From LSUCC0057 sp042091915 (lineage in GTDB: Bacteria; Pseudomonadota; Gammaproteobacteria; Pseudomonadales; Porticoccaceae), in assembly GCA_042091915.1 (NCBI GenBank), contig JBELGO010000008.1, positions 1 through 32,867 of the forward strand: a DNA stretch of 32,867 bases, in the 5' to 3' direction. This document shows, one piece after another, positions 1 through 8,640 of this stretch. Under the pieces are notes generated by a model, which saw only the letters and a list, made by a program, of their open reading frames with translations, did no database searches and had not been told where the DNA came from. The stretch's first letter is position 1, and each line of letters begins with the position of its first letter. The translations under genes were made by a program, and so were the position numbers.

Positions 1-377
1 TGCGCCTAGAGATGGTTGAGCTGGCCATGGCCAGCCGCGCCAAGAGCAGCTCTGTTGAGCGAGCTGTGGCGACAGAATCGGCGCTGTTAGACAAAGCTGC
101 TGGCAATGATTTTCGTGTCGCACTGAATGTTAAGGGCAAGTCTTGGAGCACCGAGCAGCTCGCTGAACAACTCTTGAACTGGCAGTCGCTGGGCCGCAAC
201 GTCTCGCTGCTTATCGGTGGCCCAGACGGTATGAGCAATGAGTTGACCCAGGGTGCCGACCAGCGCTGGTCACTGTCACCGCTGACTCTGCCCCACCCTA
301 TTGTGCGAATTGTGCTCGCCGAGCAACTTTATCGCGCGTGGACTGTCAATAATAACCACCCCTATCACCGCAGTTGA
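1..377 (+). CDS. rlmH: RlmH, 23S rRNA pseudouridine-1915 N3-methyltransferase (5' partial)
   Basis: The reading frame is open from base 3 to the TGA at 375-377, and the start lies before the window. RlmH is a SPOUT-class methyltransferase that uses S-adenosylmethionine to methylate pseudouridine 1915 in helix 69 of 23S rRNA on assembled ribosomes. The family hallmarks are all in the C-terminal part seen here: a KxWSTEQLA segment, the LLIGGPDG loop of the SAM-binding knot, the WSLSPLTLPHP segment, and LAEQLYRAW with the terminal NHPYHR. About 30 N-terminal residues are missing compared with the usual 155. An in-frame ATG at 12 is internal and is not the start. In many relatives rsfS precedes rlmH and mrdA follows it, as mrdA does here 17 bases downstream. 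Confidence 0.95.
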   Translation, partial: RLEMVELAMASRAKSSSVERAVATESALLDKAAGNDFRVALNVKGKSWSTEQLAEQLLNWQSLGRNVSLLIGGPDGMSNELTQGADQRWSLSPLTLPHPIVRIVLAEQLYRAWTVNNNHPYHRS

Positions 378-394
378 ACCGGGATTATTAGCTG

Positions 395-2236
395 ATGGAG
401 CGCCGCGTATTTATCCAGCCAGAGGCTTTAGCCGCACTCGTCAACAGGCGATTACTGGTGGCAGGTGCACTCGCCCTACTGGCTAGCGGATTGTTACTGT
501 CCCGCTACGCTCATCTACAGATAGAGCGCCACAGCGACTTCGTCACTCGCGCCGACGATAATCGTATTCAAATTCGACATGTGGCGCCGCCCCGAGGATT
601 AATTTTTGATCGCAACGGCGTTTTGTTGGCGGAGAACCGTCCTAGCTACAACCTCGCAGTAGTCGTTGAGAGAGCGGGTGATGTCAACACGCTGCTCACT
701 CGATTAAAGGAGATTATCCCGCTCTCTGAGCAAGAGATTAAAACTTTTCGTAAAAGTGCTGCGCGTTCAGCGCCCTACCAGCCGGTCTCACTTAAATACC
801 GGCTCAGCGAAACTCAGCACGCAAAATTTGCTGTCGTCGAACATCTGTTTGATGGCGTGGAGATCACCGCACAACCTATTCGCTATTATCCGCTTGGCGA
901 GGCCTTTGCTCACCTCGTCGGTTATGTCGGAAAAATCAATGACCGCGAGGCAAGCCAACTAGAGAGCGCTCGTTACACCGCAATAGATACCATAGGCAAA
1001 AGCGGTGTTGAGCGGCACTACGAATCACTGCTACTTGGCGAGCACGGTCGCGAGCAAGTCGAAACCGATGTGCGCGGACGAGTCATGCGCATCCTCGATC
1101 GCGATGAGCCTAAACCTGGAGCTAATTTAATTCTCTCTGTAGATGCCCGCCTTCAACAGTACGCCTACGAGCTTCTCGCTGACCAGCGCGGCGCGGTTGT
1201 TGCTATCGATATAAACAGTGGTGGCGTTCTGGCTATGGCCTCCACTCCTAGCTTTGACCCCAATGCTTTTGTCACCGGGATTAGCCACAATCAATACAAT
1301 GCTCTAATCAATTCACCCAATAAGCCGATGTTTGATCGCGCACTGCGTGGACAATATCCGCCCGGCTCAACCATCAAACCTCTATTTGGCTTAATCGCGC
1401 TGCAAGAAAAAGCCATCACCACAGATTATGTTATCGAAGACACTGGCTTCTTCTCGCTGCCCAATGTCGAGCGCCCCTGGCGCGACTGGAACTACAAGAC
1501 CGGTGGACACGGCAGTGCGGTTGATCTCGCCGAGGCGATTATCGAATCTTGCGATGTATTTTTTTACGATGTCAGTATCAAAACCGGTATCGACGCTCTG
1601 GCAGATTATGGCCGTAAGTTTGGTCTCGGCGTCACCACTGGCATTGACCTCCCCAGCGAGGCGACTGGGATTATGCCCTCCGCTCAGTGGAAGCGAGAAA
1701 AACTCGATAGCGCCTGGTTTGACGGCGACACCATCAATGCCAGTATCGGTCAGGGTTTCTTCTTGGCAACACCCCTGCAGCTGGCGGTAATGACTGCACG
1801 GATCGCTTCTCGCGGTCGCCAAATTACCCCCTATGTAGTAGATGCCAGTAACGGGATCAGTATTGAACATCCTGTAGAGCAGATAGCCATTGATGAGCAG
1901 CACTGGGATTACCTGCATGAGTCCATGCGCCAAGTTGTCGAGGGGGTCCGCGGTACAGCTCGCTCCATATACAGTGAGCAATACTCCATCGCAGGCAAAA
2001 CCGGAACGGCACAGGTCATTAGTATTGGTGCCGATGAAGAGTACAACCGCGATGAGCTGACAAAGCGGCAGCGCGATCACGCGCTGTTTGTTGCATTTGC
2101 ACCTGTTGAGAGCCCAAGAATGGCTATCGGTTTGATCATTGAAAATGGCGAACACGGCAGTAGTGTTGCCGCCCCTGTGGCGAGGAAATTATTCGATCGC
2201 TACATGGCGCTCTACCCAGAGCAGGAGCAGTTTTAA
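395..2236 (+). CDS. mrdA: Penicillin-binding protein 2, elongasome transpeptidase
   Basis: Class B PBP that cross-links new peptidoglycan during lateral wall growth, acting in the periplasm with the glycosyltransferase RodA. The 613 residues match the family length (about 630). A single membrane anchor spans about residues 20-37. The dimerisation/pedestal domain follows, with the conserved RG at 67-68 and a RVMRILDR segment at about 229-236. The transpeptidase domain carries the catalytic SxxK as STIK at 325-328 within YPPGSTIKP, the second motif as SCD at 385-387 (PBP2s have SxD here), and KTGTAQ from 535. The ATG at 395 has only a weak upstream GGGA. The stop overlaps the rodA start by one base (TAATG), implying translational coupling with its functional partner. 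Confidence 0.97.
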   Translation: MERRVFIQPEALAALVNRRLLVAGALALLASGLLLSRYAHLQIERHSDFVTRADDNRIQIRHVAPPRGLIFDRNGVLLAENRPSYNLAVVVERAGDVNTLLTRLKEIIPLSEQEIKTFRKSAARSAPYQPVSLKYRLSETQHAKFAVVEHLFDGVEITAQPIRYYPLGEAFAHLVGYVGKINDREASQLESARYTAIDTIGKSGVERHYESLLLGEHGREQVETDVRGRVMRILDRDEPKPGANLILSVDARLQQYAYELLADQRGAVVAIDINSGGVLAMASTPSFDPNAFVTGISHNQYNALINSPNKPMFDRALRGQYPPGSTIKPLFGLIALQEKAITTDYVIEDTGFFSLPNVERPWRDWNYKTGGHGSAVDLAEAIIESCDVFFYDVSIKTGIDALADYGRKFGLGVTTGIDLPSEATGIMPSAQWKREKLDSAWFDGDTINASIGQGFFLATPLQLAVMTARIASRGRQITPYVVDASNGISIEHPVEQIAIDEQHWDYLHESMRQVVEGVRGTARSIYSEQYSIAGKTGTAQVISIGADEEYNRDELTKRQRDHALFVAFAPVESPRMAIGLIIENGEHGSSVAAPVARKLFDRYMALYPEQEQF

Positions 2237-3351
2237 TGCAACGCGATTTTGTAAGACGCATAGACACCTCTCCGTCGCGCACCCGTCGCTTGCATATCGA
2301 CCTGCCGCTGGTAACACTTTTAGCCATTTTATGCTCCATCGGTCTGGTAGTGCTGGCTAGCGCCAGCGGCGAAAAAACTGTCTATCTGCACCGGCAAATA
2401 ATTTTCATGCTGGCAGGTTTGGCTTTAATGGTTGCTGTAGCGCAGTTTCCATTGCGTTTCTGGGAGCGCTGGACGATAGCTTTTTATTGCTTTGGGGTGG
2501 TTTTATTACTCTTAGTATTGTGGATTGGAGTCGGGGCCAAAGGCGCTCAGCGCTGGCTGGATCTGGGTTTTATCCGCGTTCAGCCCTCAGAATTAATGAA
2601 ACTGTCAGTGCCTATGATGGTGGCCTCCTTTTTCCATCACCGCGCTATACCTCCGACTTTTGCTGAGGTGTTAATCGCTTTGGGGATTACTGCGGTGCCA
2701 GCGCTGTTAATCATTGTTCAGCCCGACCTGGGGACCTCCCTGTTAATTCTTAGCTCTGGATTGTTTGCGCTGTTTTTAGCCGGTATCGGCAAACGCTATA
2801 TATTCGGAGCCATCTCTCTGGGCATTGTGGCTGCGCCTTTAGCCTGGAATTATCTGCTGCGCGACTATCAACGCCAGCGTGTACTCACCCTGTTTGATCC
2901 CGAGTCAGATGCCTTGGGCAGTGGTTGGAACATCATTCAATCGCAGACCGCGATCGGCTCTGGCGGGCTTACCGGAAAAGGCTGGGGAGAGGGAACTCAG
3001 AGCCAGCTGGATTTTCTTCCCGAAAGCCACACCGATTTTATTATTGCGGTAATGGCCGAAGAGTTTGGGCTGATCGGTGTTGTTGTGTTGTTGTCGGTCT
3101 ATCTTTTACTCGTTGCCCGTATTGGGATAATAGCGGCCAGTGCTGCCAGTATCTTTGGCAAGTTAGTGGCCGGCAGTATGGCCCTGACATTCTTTGTCTA
3201 CGTATTTGTCAACATGGGCATGGTTGCGGGTATCTTACCGGTGGTTGGCGTACCGCTGCCGTTTATCAGCTACGGCGGCACAGCTCTTCTTTCGATGATG
3301 TTTGGCTTCGGTATTGTTATGGCGATTTCTACCGATCAGGCGAAAAATTGA
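2236..3351 (+). CDS. rodA: RodA, peptidoglycan glycosyltransferase (SEDS family)
   Basis: SEDS-family polymerase that joins lipid II units into glycan strands in the elongasome, with PBP2 as its obligate partner. The protein is 371 residues (E. coli 370) and strongly hydrophobic, consistent with about ten membrane helices. Recognisable SEDS segments are GAQRWLDLG and the following QPSELMKL at about residues 103-122, QPDLGTS at about 162-168, the long periplasmic loop with GSGGLTGKGWG at about 241-251 and LPESHTDFI at about 258-266, and the C-terminal PFISYGGTALL. The start ATG overlaps the mrdA stop by one base, so the gene is probably read by coupled translation. A gap of 93 bases and a possible promoter separate it from mltB. 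Confidence 0.97.
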   Translation: MQRDFVRRIDTSPSRTRRLHIDLPLVTLLAILCSIGLVVLASASGEKTVYLHRQIIFMLAGLALMVAVAQFPLRFWERWTIAFYCFGVVLLLLVLWIGVGAKGAQRWLDLGFIRVQPSELMKLSVPMMVASFFHHRAIPPTFAEVLIALGITAVPALLIIVQPDLGTSLLILSSGLFALFLAGIGKRYIFGAISLGIVAAPLAWNYLLRDYQRQRVLTLFDPESDALGSGWNIIQSQTAIGSGGLTGKGWGEGTQSQLDFLPESHTDFIIAVMAEEFGLIGVVVLLSVYLLLVARIGIIAASAASIFGKLVAGSMALTFFVYVFVNMGMVAGILPVVGVPLPFISYGGTALLSMMFGFGIVMAISTDQAKN

Positions 3352-3359
3352 CGCATCGC

Positions 3360-3388
3360 TTAAAACCTAAGCAAGGCTGCGCTAGAAT
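3360..3388 (+). promoter_or_regulatory. Possible sigma-70 promoter for mltB-rlpA
   Basis: In the 93-base gap after rodA, TTAAAA at 3360-3365 and TAGAAT at 3383-3388 are separated by 17 bases. This is a 4/6 match to the -35 and a 5/6 match to the -10 consensus. It would give a leader of about 50 bases ending in the AAGGA ribosome-binding site at 3433-3437. Such matches also occur by chance, so this is tentative. Confidence 0.35.
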
Positions 3389-3444
3389 GGTTTTAATTGA
3401 TATTGCAGCACACTGTGCCACTGATTGCCAAAAAGGACTGACTC

Positions 3445-4497
3445 ATGCCAACCGCTTTCTCTCTCAAAAAAATCGCTCTCACAGCGCTCTTTATATGCGG
3501 GTTCACTAGCGCAACTCTGCAGGCCAACGACTACATTGAAAACCCATTAGCTGCTGCACTAATCACGCAATTGGTGGAAGAAGAGAACTTTGATCGCACC
3601 GAACTCACCACTTGGCTCGCCTCGGCTAAACGCCAAGAGAGTATTATCCGCGCCATGAGTCGTCCTGCAGAGAAAGTGAAACCCTGGTATGACTACCGCA
3701 AACATTTCATCTCTGAACGACGCATCGACAAAGGCGTTGAATTTTGGCAACAGCACCGCGAGACACTCGAACGCGCAGCAGAAACTTTTTCTGTCGATCC
3801 GAACATCATTGTCGCCATCATTGGCGTCGAAACTAATTACGGCAGCAATACCGGCTCATATAAAGTAGTCGACGCACTATCAACTCTGGCTTTTGACTAC
3901 TACATCAATATTGAACAACGCGCATCGCGCCAACGCTTTTTCACCAGCGAGCTCAAAAACCTTTTTTTGCTGGCACGCGAGCAAAACCAGGATCCCACGA
4001 CACTGACTGGCTCTTATGCAGGCGCTATGGGCTGGGGACAATTCATGCCGAGCAGTTATCGCGCCTATGCCGTCGACTTTGATGGCGATAACTTTGCCGA
4101 TATCTGGAACAACCCTGTCGATGCGATTGGCAGTGTCGCCAGCTACTTCTCACGCCACGGCTGGGAGTTGGGCGAGCCAGTTGCCGTTCGCGCCAACGCT
4201 AGCGAAGCATACAGTGGCGCGATCGACAAACTTCATCGCCCTAAATTAACCGTCGCCGAACACAGTAAAAGTGGATTCTCTGCACAACAAGATGCCCTGC
4301 TCAACGATGCAAAACTTGCGCAAAGAAAAGCCTTGCCGCTCTCTTTTGAGCTTGAACAGGGCGACGAGTATTGGCTTGGCCTCAACAATTTTTACGTTAT
4401 TTCGCGCTACAACCCCCGCACCAAATACGCCATGGCGGTTTACCAGCTCAGCGAATTGATTGCCCAGCGTTACCAGCAGGCATTGGTAGAACAGTAG
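3445..4497 (+). CDS. mltB: MltB-type lytic murein transglycosylase
   Basis: Periplasmic enzyme that cleaves the MurNAc-GlcNAc bond of peptidoglycan with formation of 1,6-anhydro-MurNAc. The protein has 350 residues. The catalytic glutamate is E129 in the signature GVETNYG (127-133), followed by the GAMGWGQFMPSSY segment typical of the SLT/MltB fold at about 193-205 and an EF-hand-like DFDGDNFADI loop at about 211-220. The N-terminus is a signal peptide. The only cysteine there is in a FICG context that does not fit a lipobox, and a signal-peptidase-I site after LQA (about residue 27) looks more likely. This form may therefore be soluble, unlike the E. coli lipoprotein. AAGGA lies 7 bases before the start. 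rlpA follows with no gap. Confidence 0.95.
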   Translation: MPTAFSLKKIALTALFICGFTSATLQANDYIENPLAAALITQLVEEENFDRTELTTWLASAKRQESIIRAMSRPAEKVKPWYDYRKHFISERRIDKGVEFWQQHRETLERAAETFSVDPNIIVAIIGVETNYGSNTGSYKVVDALSTLAFDYYINIEQRASRQRFFTSELKNLFLLAREQNQDPTTLTGSYAGAMGWGQFMPSSYRAYAVDFDGDNFADIWNNPVDAIGSVASYFSRHGWELGEPVAVRANASEAYSGAIDKLHRPKLTVAEHSKSGFSAQQDALLNDAKLAQRKALPLSFELEQGDEYWLGLNNFYVISRYNPRTKYAMAVYQLSELIAQRYQQALVEQ

Positions 4498-5349
4498 ATG
4501 TCGCTCTTGTCTTGCTCCGGTGCTTGGCGAACCCCACTGCTGTTAGTGCTCTTACTGGCTGCGGGATGCTCAGTATTAGAACCTAAAGACGGCCCGGGCA
4601 AAGCAATCGCACCAGAGAGCATCGCTGAAGCCACACCTCGACTAGAACCCATTACGCGCGCAGGAAACTACACGCCATACACGGTTTTTGGCGAGACTTA
4701 CCATCTTCTACCGAGTGCCGAGGGGTATCAAAGTCGTGGCATTGCCTCTTGGTATGGCCGTAAATTTCATGGCCGTCTAACCTCAAATGGCGAGCGCTAC
4801 GACATGTACGGCATGACCGCCGCACATAAAACACTCCCTATACCCAGTTATGTCAGAGTCACTAATACTGACAATGGTAACAGCGCTATTGTGCGCATTA
4901 ATGATCGCGGGCCCTTTCATCCCGATCGCGAAATCGACCTCTCATGGGCTGCGGCGATTAAACTGGGTTTTAGCGACAAGGGCACTGCACCGGTAGAGAT
5001 CACTGCAATAGATCCCGTCGCCTGGCTCGCTGAACAGCAACAGCAACCTACACCAGCAGTACCGACCTCTCAGCCACATCCCGATTTACTCGATGGCGAC
5101 TATCTGCAAGCGGGTTCTTTTCAACAACCGGATCTTGCTCACTTGCAGCTTTTAGAGCTGATAGACAAAATTCCTTATGCCATACAGGTACACCCTTCAG
5201 CTGGGCACTATAAAGTCCTGATAGGACCGCTAGTCAACGCTGAACGAGTTGCACAAGCGCGCTCGATGCTGGCCAAAGCGGGTTTTAGTGCATTTAAATT
5301 TGCCTCCGAGCAATCCTGTACTCTTAGCAATAACAGCGCTAAATGTTAG
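4498..5349 (+). CDS. rlpA: RlpA, septal lytic transglycosylase lipoprotein with SPOR domain
   Basis: Outer-membrane lipoprotein that in Pseudomonas cleaves glycan strands lacking stem peptides and helps daughter cells separate. The start ATG directly abuts the mltB stop TAG. The signal peptide ends in a lipobox with C24 (LAAGC). The double-psi beta-barrel domain spans about residues 80-170. E99 (in SNGERYD) and D136 (in INDRGPF) correspond to the residues needed for activity in P. aeruginosa RlpA, so this copy looks catalytically intact. A glutamine/proline-rich linker follows at about 178-196. A SPOR domain (about 202-268, starting YLQAGSF) would bind denuded glycan at the septum. The protein has 283 residues. 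Close linkage to mltB and dacA is typical of this cell-wall cluster. Confidence 0.95.
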   Translation: MSLLSCSGAWRTPLLLVLLLAAGCSVLEPKDGPGKAIAPESIAEATPRLEPITRAGNYTPYTVFGETYHLLPSAEGYQSRGIASWYGRKFHGRLTSNGERYDMYGMTAAHKTLPIPSYVRVTNTDNGNSAIVRINDRGPFHPDREIDLSWAAAIKLGFSDKGTAPVEITAIDPVAWLAEQQQQPTPAVPTSQPHPDLLDGDYLQAGSFQQPDLAHLQLLELIDKIPYAIQVHPSAGHYKVLIGPLVNAERVAQARSMLAKAGFSAFKFASEQSCTLSNNSAKC

Positions 5350-5432
5350 ACTGTTAATTAATTTCATCTAGTGCCATTTGCCGCTTTAAACTTGGCATCG
5401 GCGATATACAACTGCTGTACAAGGTTAACCCT

Positions 5433-6632
5433 ATGCTCCGCTTTACAAGCAATCTAACTTCGCTAGCTCAATATTTTACTCGCGCACTAGGGCTCACATC
5501 TTTGTTACTTTCTGGGGCCCTCTACGCCTCCCCACTGCTGCCACCGGCACCCGACCTCGCAGCTACCGCTTGGCTGTTGATCGACAGTGAAACCGGCGCG
5601 GTACTGGCCGAGCGCGACGCAGATCTACCTCTGCCCCCCGCCAGCCTAGCAAAAATGCTGACCAGTTATATTGTCTCGGAGGAGATAGAATCCGGCCGCC
5701 TCACTGAACAAGAGCTGGTGCGCATATCGGATAACGCCTGGGAGCGCGGCGGCGCCAAAACCGATGGCTCCACCATGTTTTTGGAGCCGCGCAGCAAGGT
5801 AGCGGTGATTGATTTAATGCGCGGCGTGATTATTCAATCTGGCAATGATGCAGCTATCGCACTGGCGGAGCACATCGCCGGTACAGAGGATCAATTTGCC
5901 GATTTAATGAACCGTCAAGCAGCGGCGCTGGGAATGAGCAGCTCGTTATTTCACAATTCAACTGGTCTGCCATCTGAAGGTATGGTCAGCACCGCTCGCG
6001 ACCTGGCACTTTTAGCTCGAGCCACGATTGTCGATCATCCGGATCACTACGGCATTTACGCTGAAAAGTATTTTACTCACAACAATATTCGCCAACCCAA
6101 CCGCAACCGCCTGTTGTGGCGCGACAGCAGTGTCGATGGACTCAAAACTGGCCACACTGAGGCTTCTGGATACTGTCTAGTCGCCTCTGCACAGCGACGC
6201 GACATGCGTTTGATTGCTGTCGTGCTGGGTACTGACAGCGATCAAGCGCGCGCTCGCGAGACGCAGAAACTGCTCAGCTATGGTTTCCGCAACTTTGAGA
6301 CACAGCGCCTCTATGAGAGCGGTGCGGCACTCAAAGAGCAAGTTAAAGTCTGGTATGGCCAACAAGATGCCGTTAATTTGGTCCTCGACCAAGCGGTGGT
6401 TCTGACCTTCCAGCGCGGCAGTGAAAAACGCCTCAGCGCAGAGGTGGTGGTCAACAGCCAACTAGAAGCACCGCTAACTAAAGGGCAGGTGCTGGGTAGT
6501 TTGCGAATAAGCCTAGACGGCGAGCTCCTGCTGGAGCGCCCACTAGTGGCAGATCGCGCGATTGACAAAGGTGGTCTGTTCAAGCGTCTGAAAGATTGGC
6601 TCACGCTCTTTTTCACAGGGTTATTTGGATGA
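5433..6632 (+). CDS. dacA: D-alanyl-D-alanine carboxypeptidase, PBP5/6 type
   Basis: Low-molecular-weight PBP that removes the terminal D-alanine from pentapeptide side chains and so limits cross-linking. The 399-residue protein begins with a signal peptide cleaved probably near YAS at 31-33. The three penicilloyl-serine transferase motifs are present: SLAK at 71-74 (nucleophile S71), SGN at 136-138, and KTG at 238-240 within DGLKTGHT. The PBP5-specific C-terminal beta-domain follows. The last 20 residues form an amphipathic helix (LFKRLKDWLTLFF) that would anchor the enzyme to the outer face of the inner membrane. AAGG at 5421-5424 serves as ribosome-binding site. The stop overlaps the ybeD start by four bases (ATGA). 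Confidence 0.97.
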   Translation: MLRFTSNLTSLAQYFTRALGLTSLLLSGALYASPLLPPAPDLAATAWLLIDSETGAVLAERDADLPLPPASLAKMLTSYIVSEEIESGRLTEQELVRISDNAWERGGAKTDGSTMFLEPRSKVAVIDLMRGVIIQSGNDAAIALAEHIAGTEDQFADLMNRQAAALGMSSSLFHNSTGLPSEGMVSTARDLALLARATIVDHPDHYGIYAEKYFTHNNIRQPNRNRLLWRDSSVDGLKTGHTEASGYCLVASAQRRDMRLIAVVLGTDSDQARARETQKLLSYGFRNFETQRLYESGAALKEQVKVWYGQQDAVNLVLDQAVVLTFQRGSEKRLSAEVVVNSQLEAPLTKGQVLGSLRISLDGELLLERPLVADRAIDKGGLFKRLKDWLTLFFTGLFG

Positions 6633-6928
6633 AAAATATCTCCACAGCAGATTTAACCCCAGAGCAGCGCAAAGCGGTCACTATAGATTTCCCTTGCGCC
6701 TATCCCATTAAAGTAGTCGGCCAAGCTGGAGATGAGCTGACAACGCTGATCAGTGAAACTTTGGCCACACTGCAAGTTGAGGTAGACGACAGCAAGACGA
6801 CTGTGCGCCCCAGCAGCACAGGCCGCTGGCAATCAATCACCATCACCATCACGGCTACTGGCAGCGATCAGTTGGCGACTATTTTTAACCAGTTAAAGCA
6901 GTCGCCACTCGTACAGATGGTGCTATAA
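6629..6928 (+). CDS. ybeD: YbeD/DUF493 family protein, possible lipoate-operon regulator
   Basis: Small cytosolic protein of 99 residues in the DUF493 (YbeD) family, which has an ACT-like alpha-beta fold. Its biochemical role is not settled, and its constant position between dacA and lipB suggests a regulatory link to one of them. Family features are the IDFPCAYPIKVVGQ segment near residues 19-32 and the C-terminal VQMVL. I chose the ATG at 6629 because it forms an ATGA overlap with the dacA stop and gives the usual family length. An in-frame extension back to 6596 lies entirely inside dacA and would add 11 unrelated residues. Confidence 0.92.
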   Translation: MKNISTADLTPEQRKAVTIDFPCAYPIKVVGQAGDELTTLISETLATLQVEVDDSKTTVRPSSTGRWQSITITITATGSDQLATIFNQLKQSPLVQMVL

Positions 6929-6965
6929 GTGTCCCCTGCCATCCAGATTTTGAGCCGCAGCGTAG

Positions 6966-7634
6966 ATGGCTAATTCCCTCCTAGTGCGTCAGTTGGGTTG
7001 TGTCGATTATGCGACCAGCCTCGCGGCAATGCGTCACTACACCGATAATCGCGGCGACAATGACGCAGATAACTTATGGCTAATTGAGCACCCCGCCGTT
7101 TTTACTCAGGGCCAAGCCGGCAGTGATGATTATCTGCTCGCGCCTGGCGATATTCCTGTTATCCAGAGCGATCGCGGCGGCCATGTTACTTATCATGGCC
7201 CGGGACAAATCACTGCCTACCTGCTTTTGGATCTGCGTCGGCTGGGCTTGGGTGTGCGCGACTTGGTCACGGCAGTCGAAGAGGCAATCATCGCCACCTG
7301 TGCAGACTATCAGCTGACAGCGAGTGCGCGCCGCGATGCCCCAGGCGTCTACACAGCTAAGGGCGCTAAAATAGCCTCACTGGGATTGCGCGTGCGTCGC
7401 GGCTGTAGCTATCACGGACTCAATTTTAATATCGATATGGATATGCAGCCCTGGCAGCGCATCAACCCTTGCGGCCTCGGCGTCGCCATGACTCAACTCA
7501 AAGAGCATGTAGAGCCTGTACCTACTATCGATGAAGTGGGCCAAAAGCTCACTCAACATTTGGCCACAACGCTTGGCTATGAACAGTATACTTACGCCCC
7601 AGACAACACTCTTCCGTACCTTGAGAGCGACTAA
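6966..7634 (+). CDS. lipB: LipB, octanoyl-[ACP]:protein N-octanoyltransferase
   Basis: Transfers the octanoyl group from acyl carrier protein to the lipoyl domains of 2-oxoacid dehydrogenases and the glycine cleavage H protein, the first step of lipoate assembly. The protein has 222 residues. The Cys/Lys dyad is C169 (in RINPCG) and K135 (in AKIASLG), the same numbering as in E. coli. Other family motifs are VFTQGQAG at about 45-52 and SDRGGHVTYHGPGQ at about 68-81. The codon directly before the ATG at 6966 is TAG in frame, which fixes the start region. lipA begins three bases after the stop, and both enzymes act in series. Confidence 0.97.
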   Translation: MANSLLVRQLGCVDYATSLAAMRHYTDNRGDNDADNLWLIEHPAVFTQGQAGSDDYLLAPGDIPVIQSDRGGHVTYHGPGQITAYLLLDLRRLGLGVRDLVTAVEEAIIATCADYQLTASARRDAPGVYTAKGAKIASLGLRVRRGCSYHGLNFNIDMDMQPWQRINPCGLGVAMTQLKEHVEPVPTIDEVGQKLTQHLATTLGYEQYTYAPDNTLPYLESD

Positions 7635-7637
7635 ATC

Positions 7638-8633
7638 ATGAGCGATACAGAGCAACCTTCATCCATCACTGCCCCACCGCAAAGAACTAAACGCTTGCGC
7701 GCAGGAGAGAAGTTGCGCAGTGCGGATAAAGTTGAGCGTATACCGGTAAAAGTCATACCCACCGAGGAGGTTTTGCGCAAACCCGAGTGGATGCGTATCC
7801 GCGTATCGAGTTCGCCCAGGGTACAAGAGATAAAGCAAATTCTGCGCAGCCATAAAATGGCAACTGTCTGCGAAGAGGCGGCCTGCCCCAATCTGAGTGA
7901 GTGTTTCAGCCACGGTACGGCGACCTTTATGATTATGGGTGAGATCTGCACCCGGCGCTGCCCCTTCTGCGACGTCGGCCACGGCAAGCCGCTGCCGCTG
8001 GATACTGAAGAACCGAGCAACTTAGCCTCCGCAATCGCCGAAATGGCACTGCGCTACGTCGTTATCACTTCAGTAGACCGCGATGATTTGCGCGATGGTG
8101 GAGCACAGCATTTTGCCGACTGTATTCGCCATGCTCGCGAACAGTCGCCCCAGCTCAAAATTGAAGTGTTAGTGCCCGACTTTCGCGGCCGCATGGATAC
8201 AGCGCTTGAGATTTTAACGGCTACCCCGCCCGACGTGTTTAACCACAACATGGAAACTGTACCGCGTCTCTACCGCGAGGCCCGTCCTGGGGCCAACTAC
8301 GCTTGGTCTCTGCAGCTGCTTGAGAAATTTAAGCAGCTCAACCCCAATGTACCGACCAAGTCGGGACTGATGGTTGGTTTGGGAGAGACCAAAGACGAGC
8401 TGCTGCGGACTCTCGATGATTTGCGCGCCCACAATGTCGATATGCTGACTGTAGGACAGTATCTACAGCCTTCGAAGAATCATCTGCCGGTAGACCGTTT
8501 TGTCCATCCAGATGAGTTTGCAGAATACGCAGACTATGCCAAATCGATCGGTTTTAGCCAAGTCGCTAGCGGGCCACTGGTGCGCTCAAGCTACCACGCC
8601 GATGCACAAGCTCGCGGCGAAACAGTAGGCTAA
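7638..8633 (+). CDS. lipA: LipA, lipoyl synthase (radical SAM)
   Basis: Inserts two sulfur atoms at C6 and C8 of protein-bound octanoyl groups to make lipoate. The protein has 331 residues. It carries two 4Fe-4S sites. The auxiliary cluster cysteines are C78, C83 and C89 (CEEAACPNLSEC). The radical-SAM triad is C104, C108 and C111 (CTRRCPFC). The C-terminal RSSY motif supplies the serine ligand of the auxiliary cluster, which is the sulfur donor. The enzyme depends on Fe-S assembly, for which the isc genes lie at the other end of this window. Its TAA stop forms half of a palindrome shared with the convergent gene. Confidence 0.98.
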   Translation: MSDTEQPSSITAPPQRTKRLRAGEKLRSADKVERIPVKVIPTEEVLRKPEWMRIRVSSSPRVQEIKQILRSHKMATVCEEAACPNLSECFSHGTATFMIMGEICTRRCPFCDVGHGKPLPLDTEEPSNLASAIAEMALRYVVITSVDRDDLRDGGAQHFADCIRHAREQSPQLKIEVLVPDFRGRMDTALEILTATPPDVFNHNMETVPRLYREARPGANYAWSLQLLEKFKQLNPNVPTKSGLMVGLGETKDELLRTLDDLRAHNVDMLTVGQYLQPSKNHLPVDRFVHPDEFAEYADYAKSIGFSQVASGPLVRSSYHADAQARGETVG

Positions 8634-8640
8634 GCGCTTA
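8631..8640. other. Palindrome supplying both stop codons of convergent genes
   Basis: The 10-base perfect palindrome TAAGCGCTTA contains the TAA stop of lipA (8631-8633) on the plus strand and the TAA stop of the small minus-strand gene (8638-8640). Only four bases lie between the two coding regions. There is no T-run on either side, so it is not a recognisable intrinsic terminator. Confidence 0.6.

Noticed and set aside
1391..2155. Long minus-strand open frame (254 codons) inside mrdA
   Set aside because: It is entirely antisense to well-conserved PBP2 sequence, has no ribosome-binding site and no recognisable protein features.
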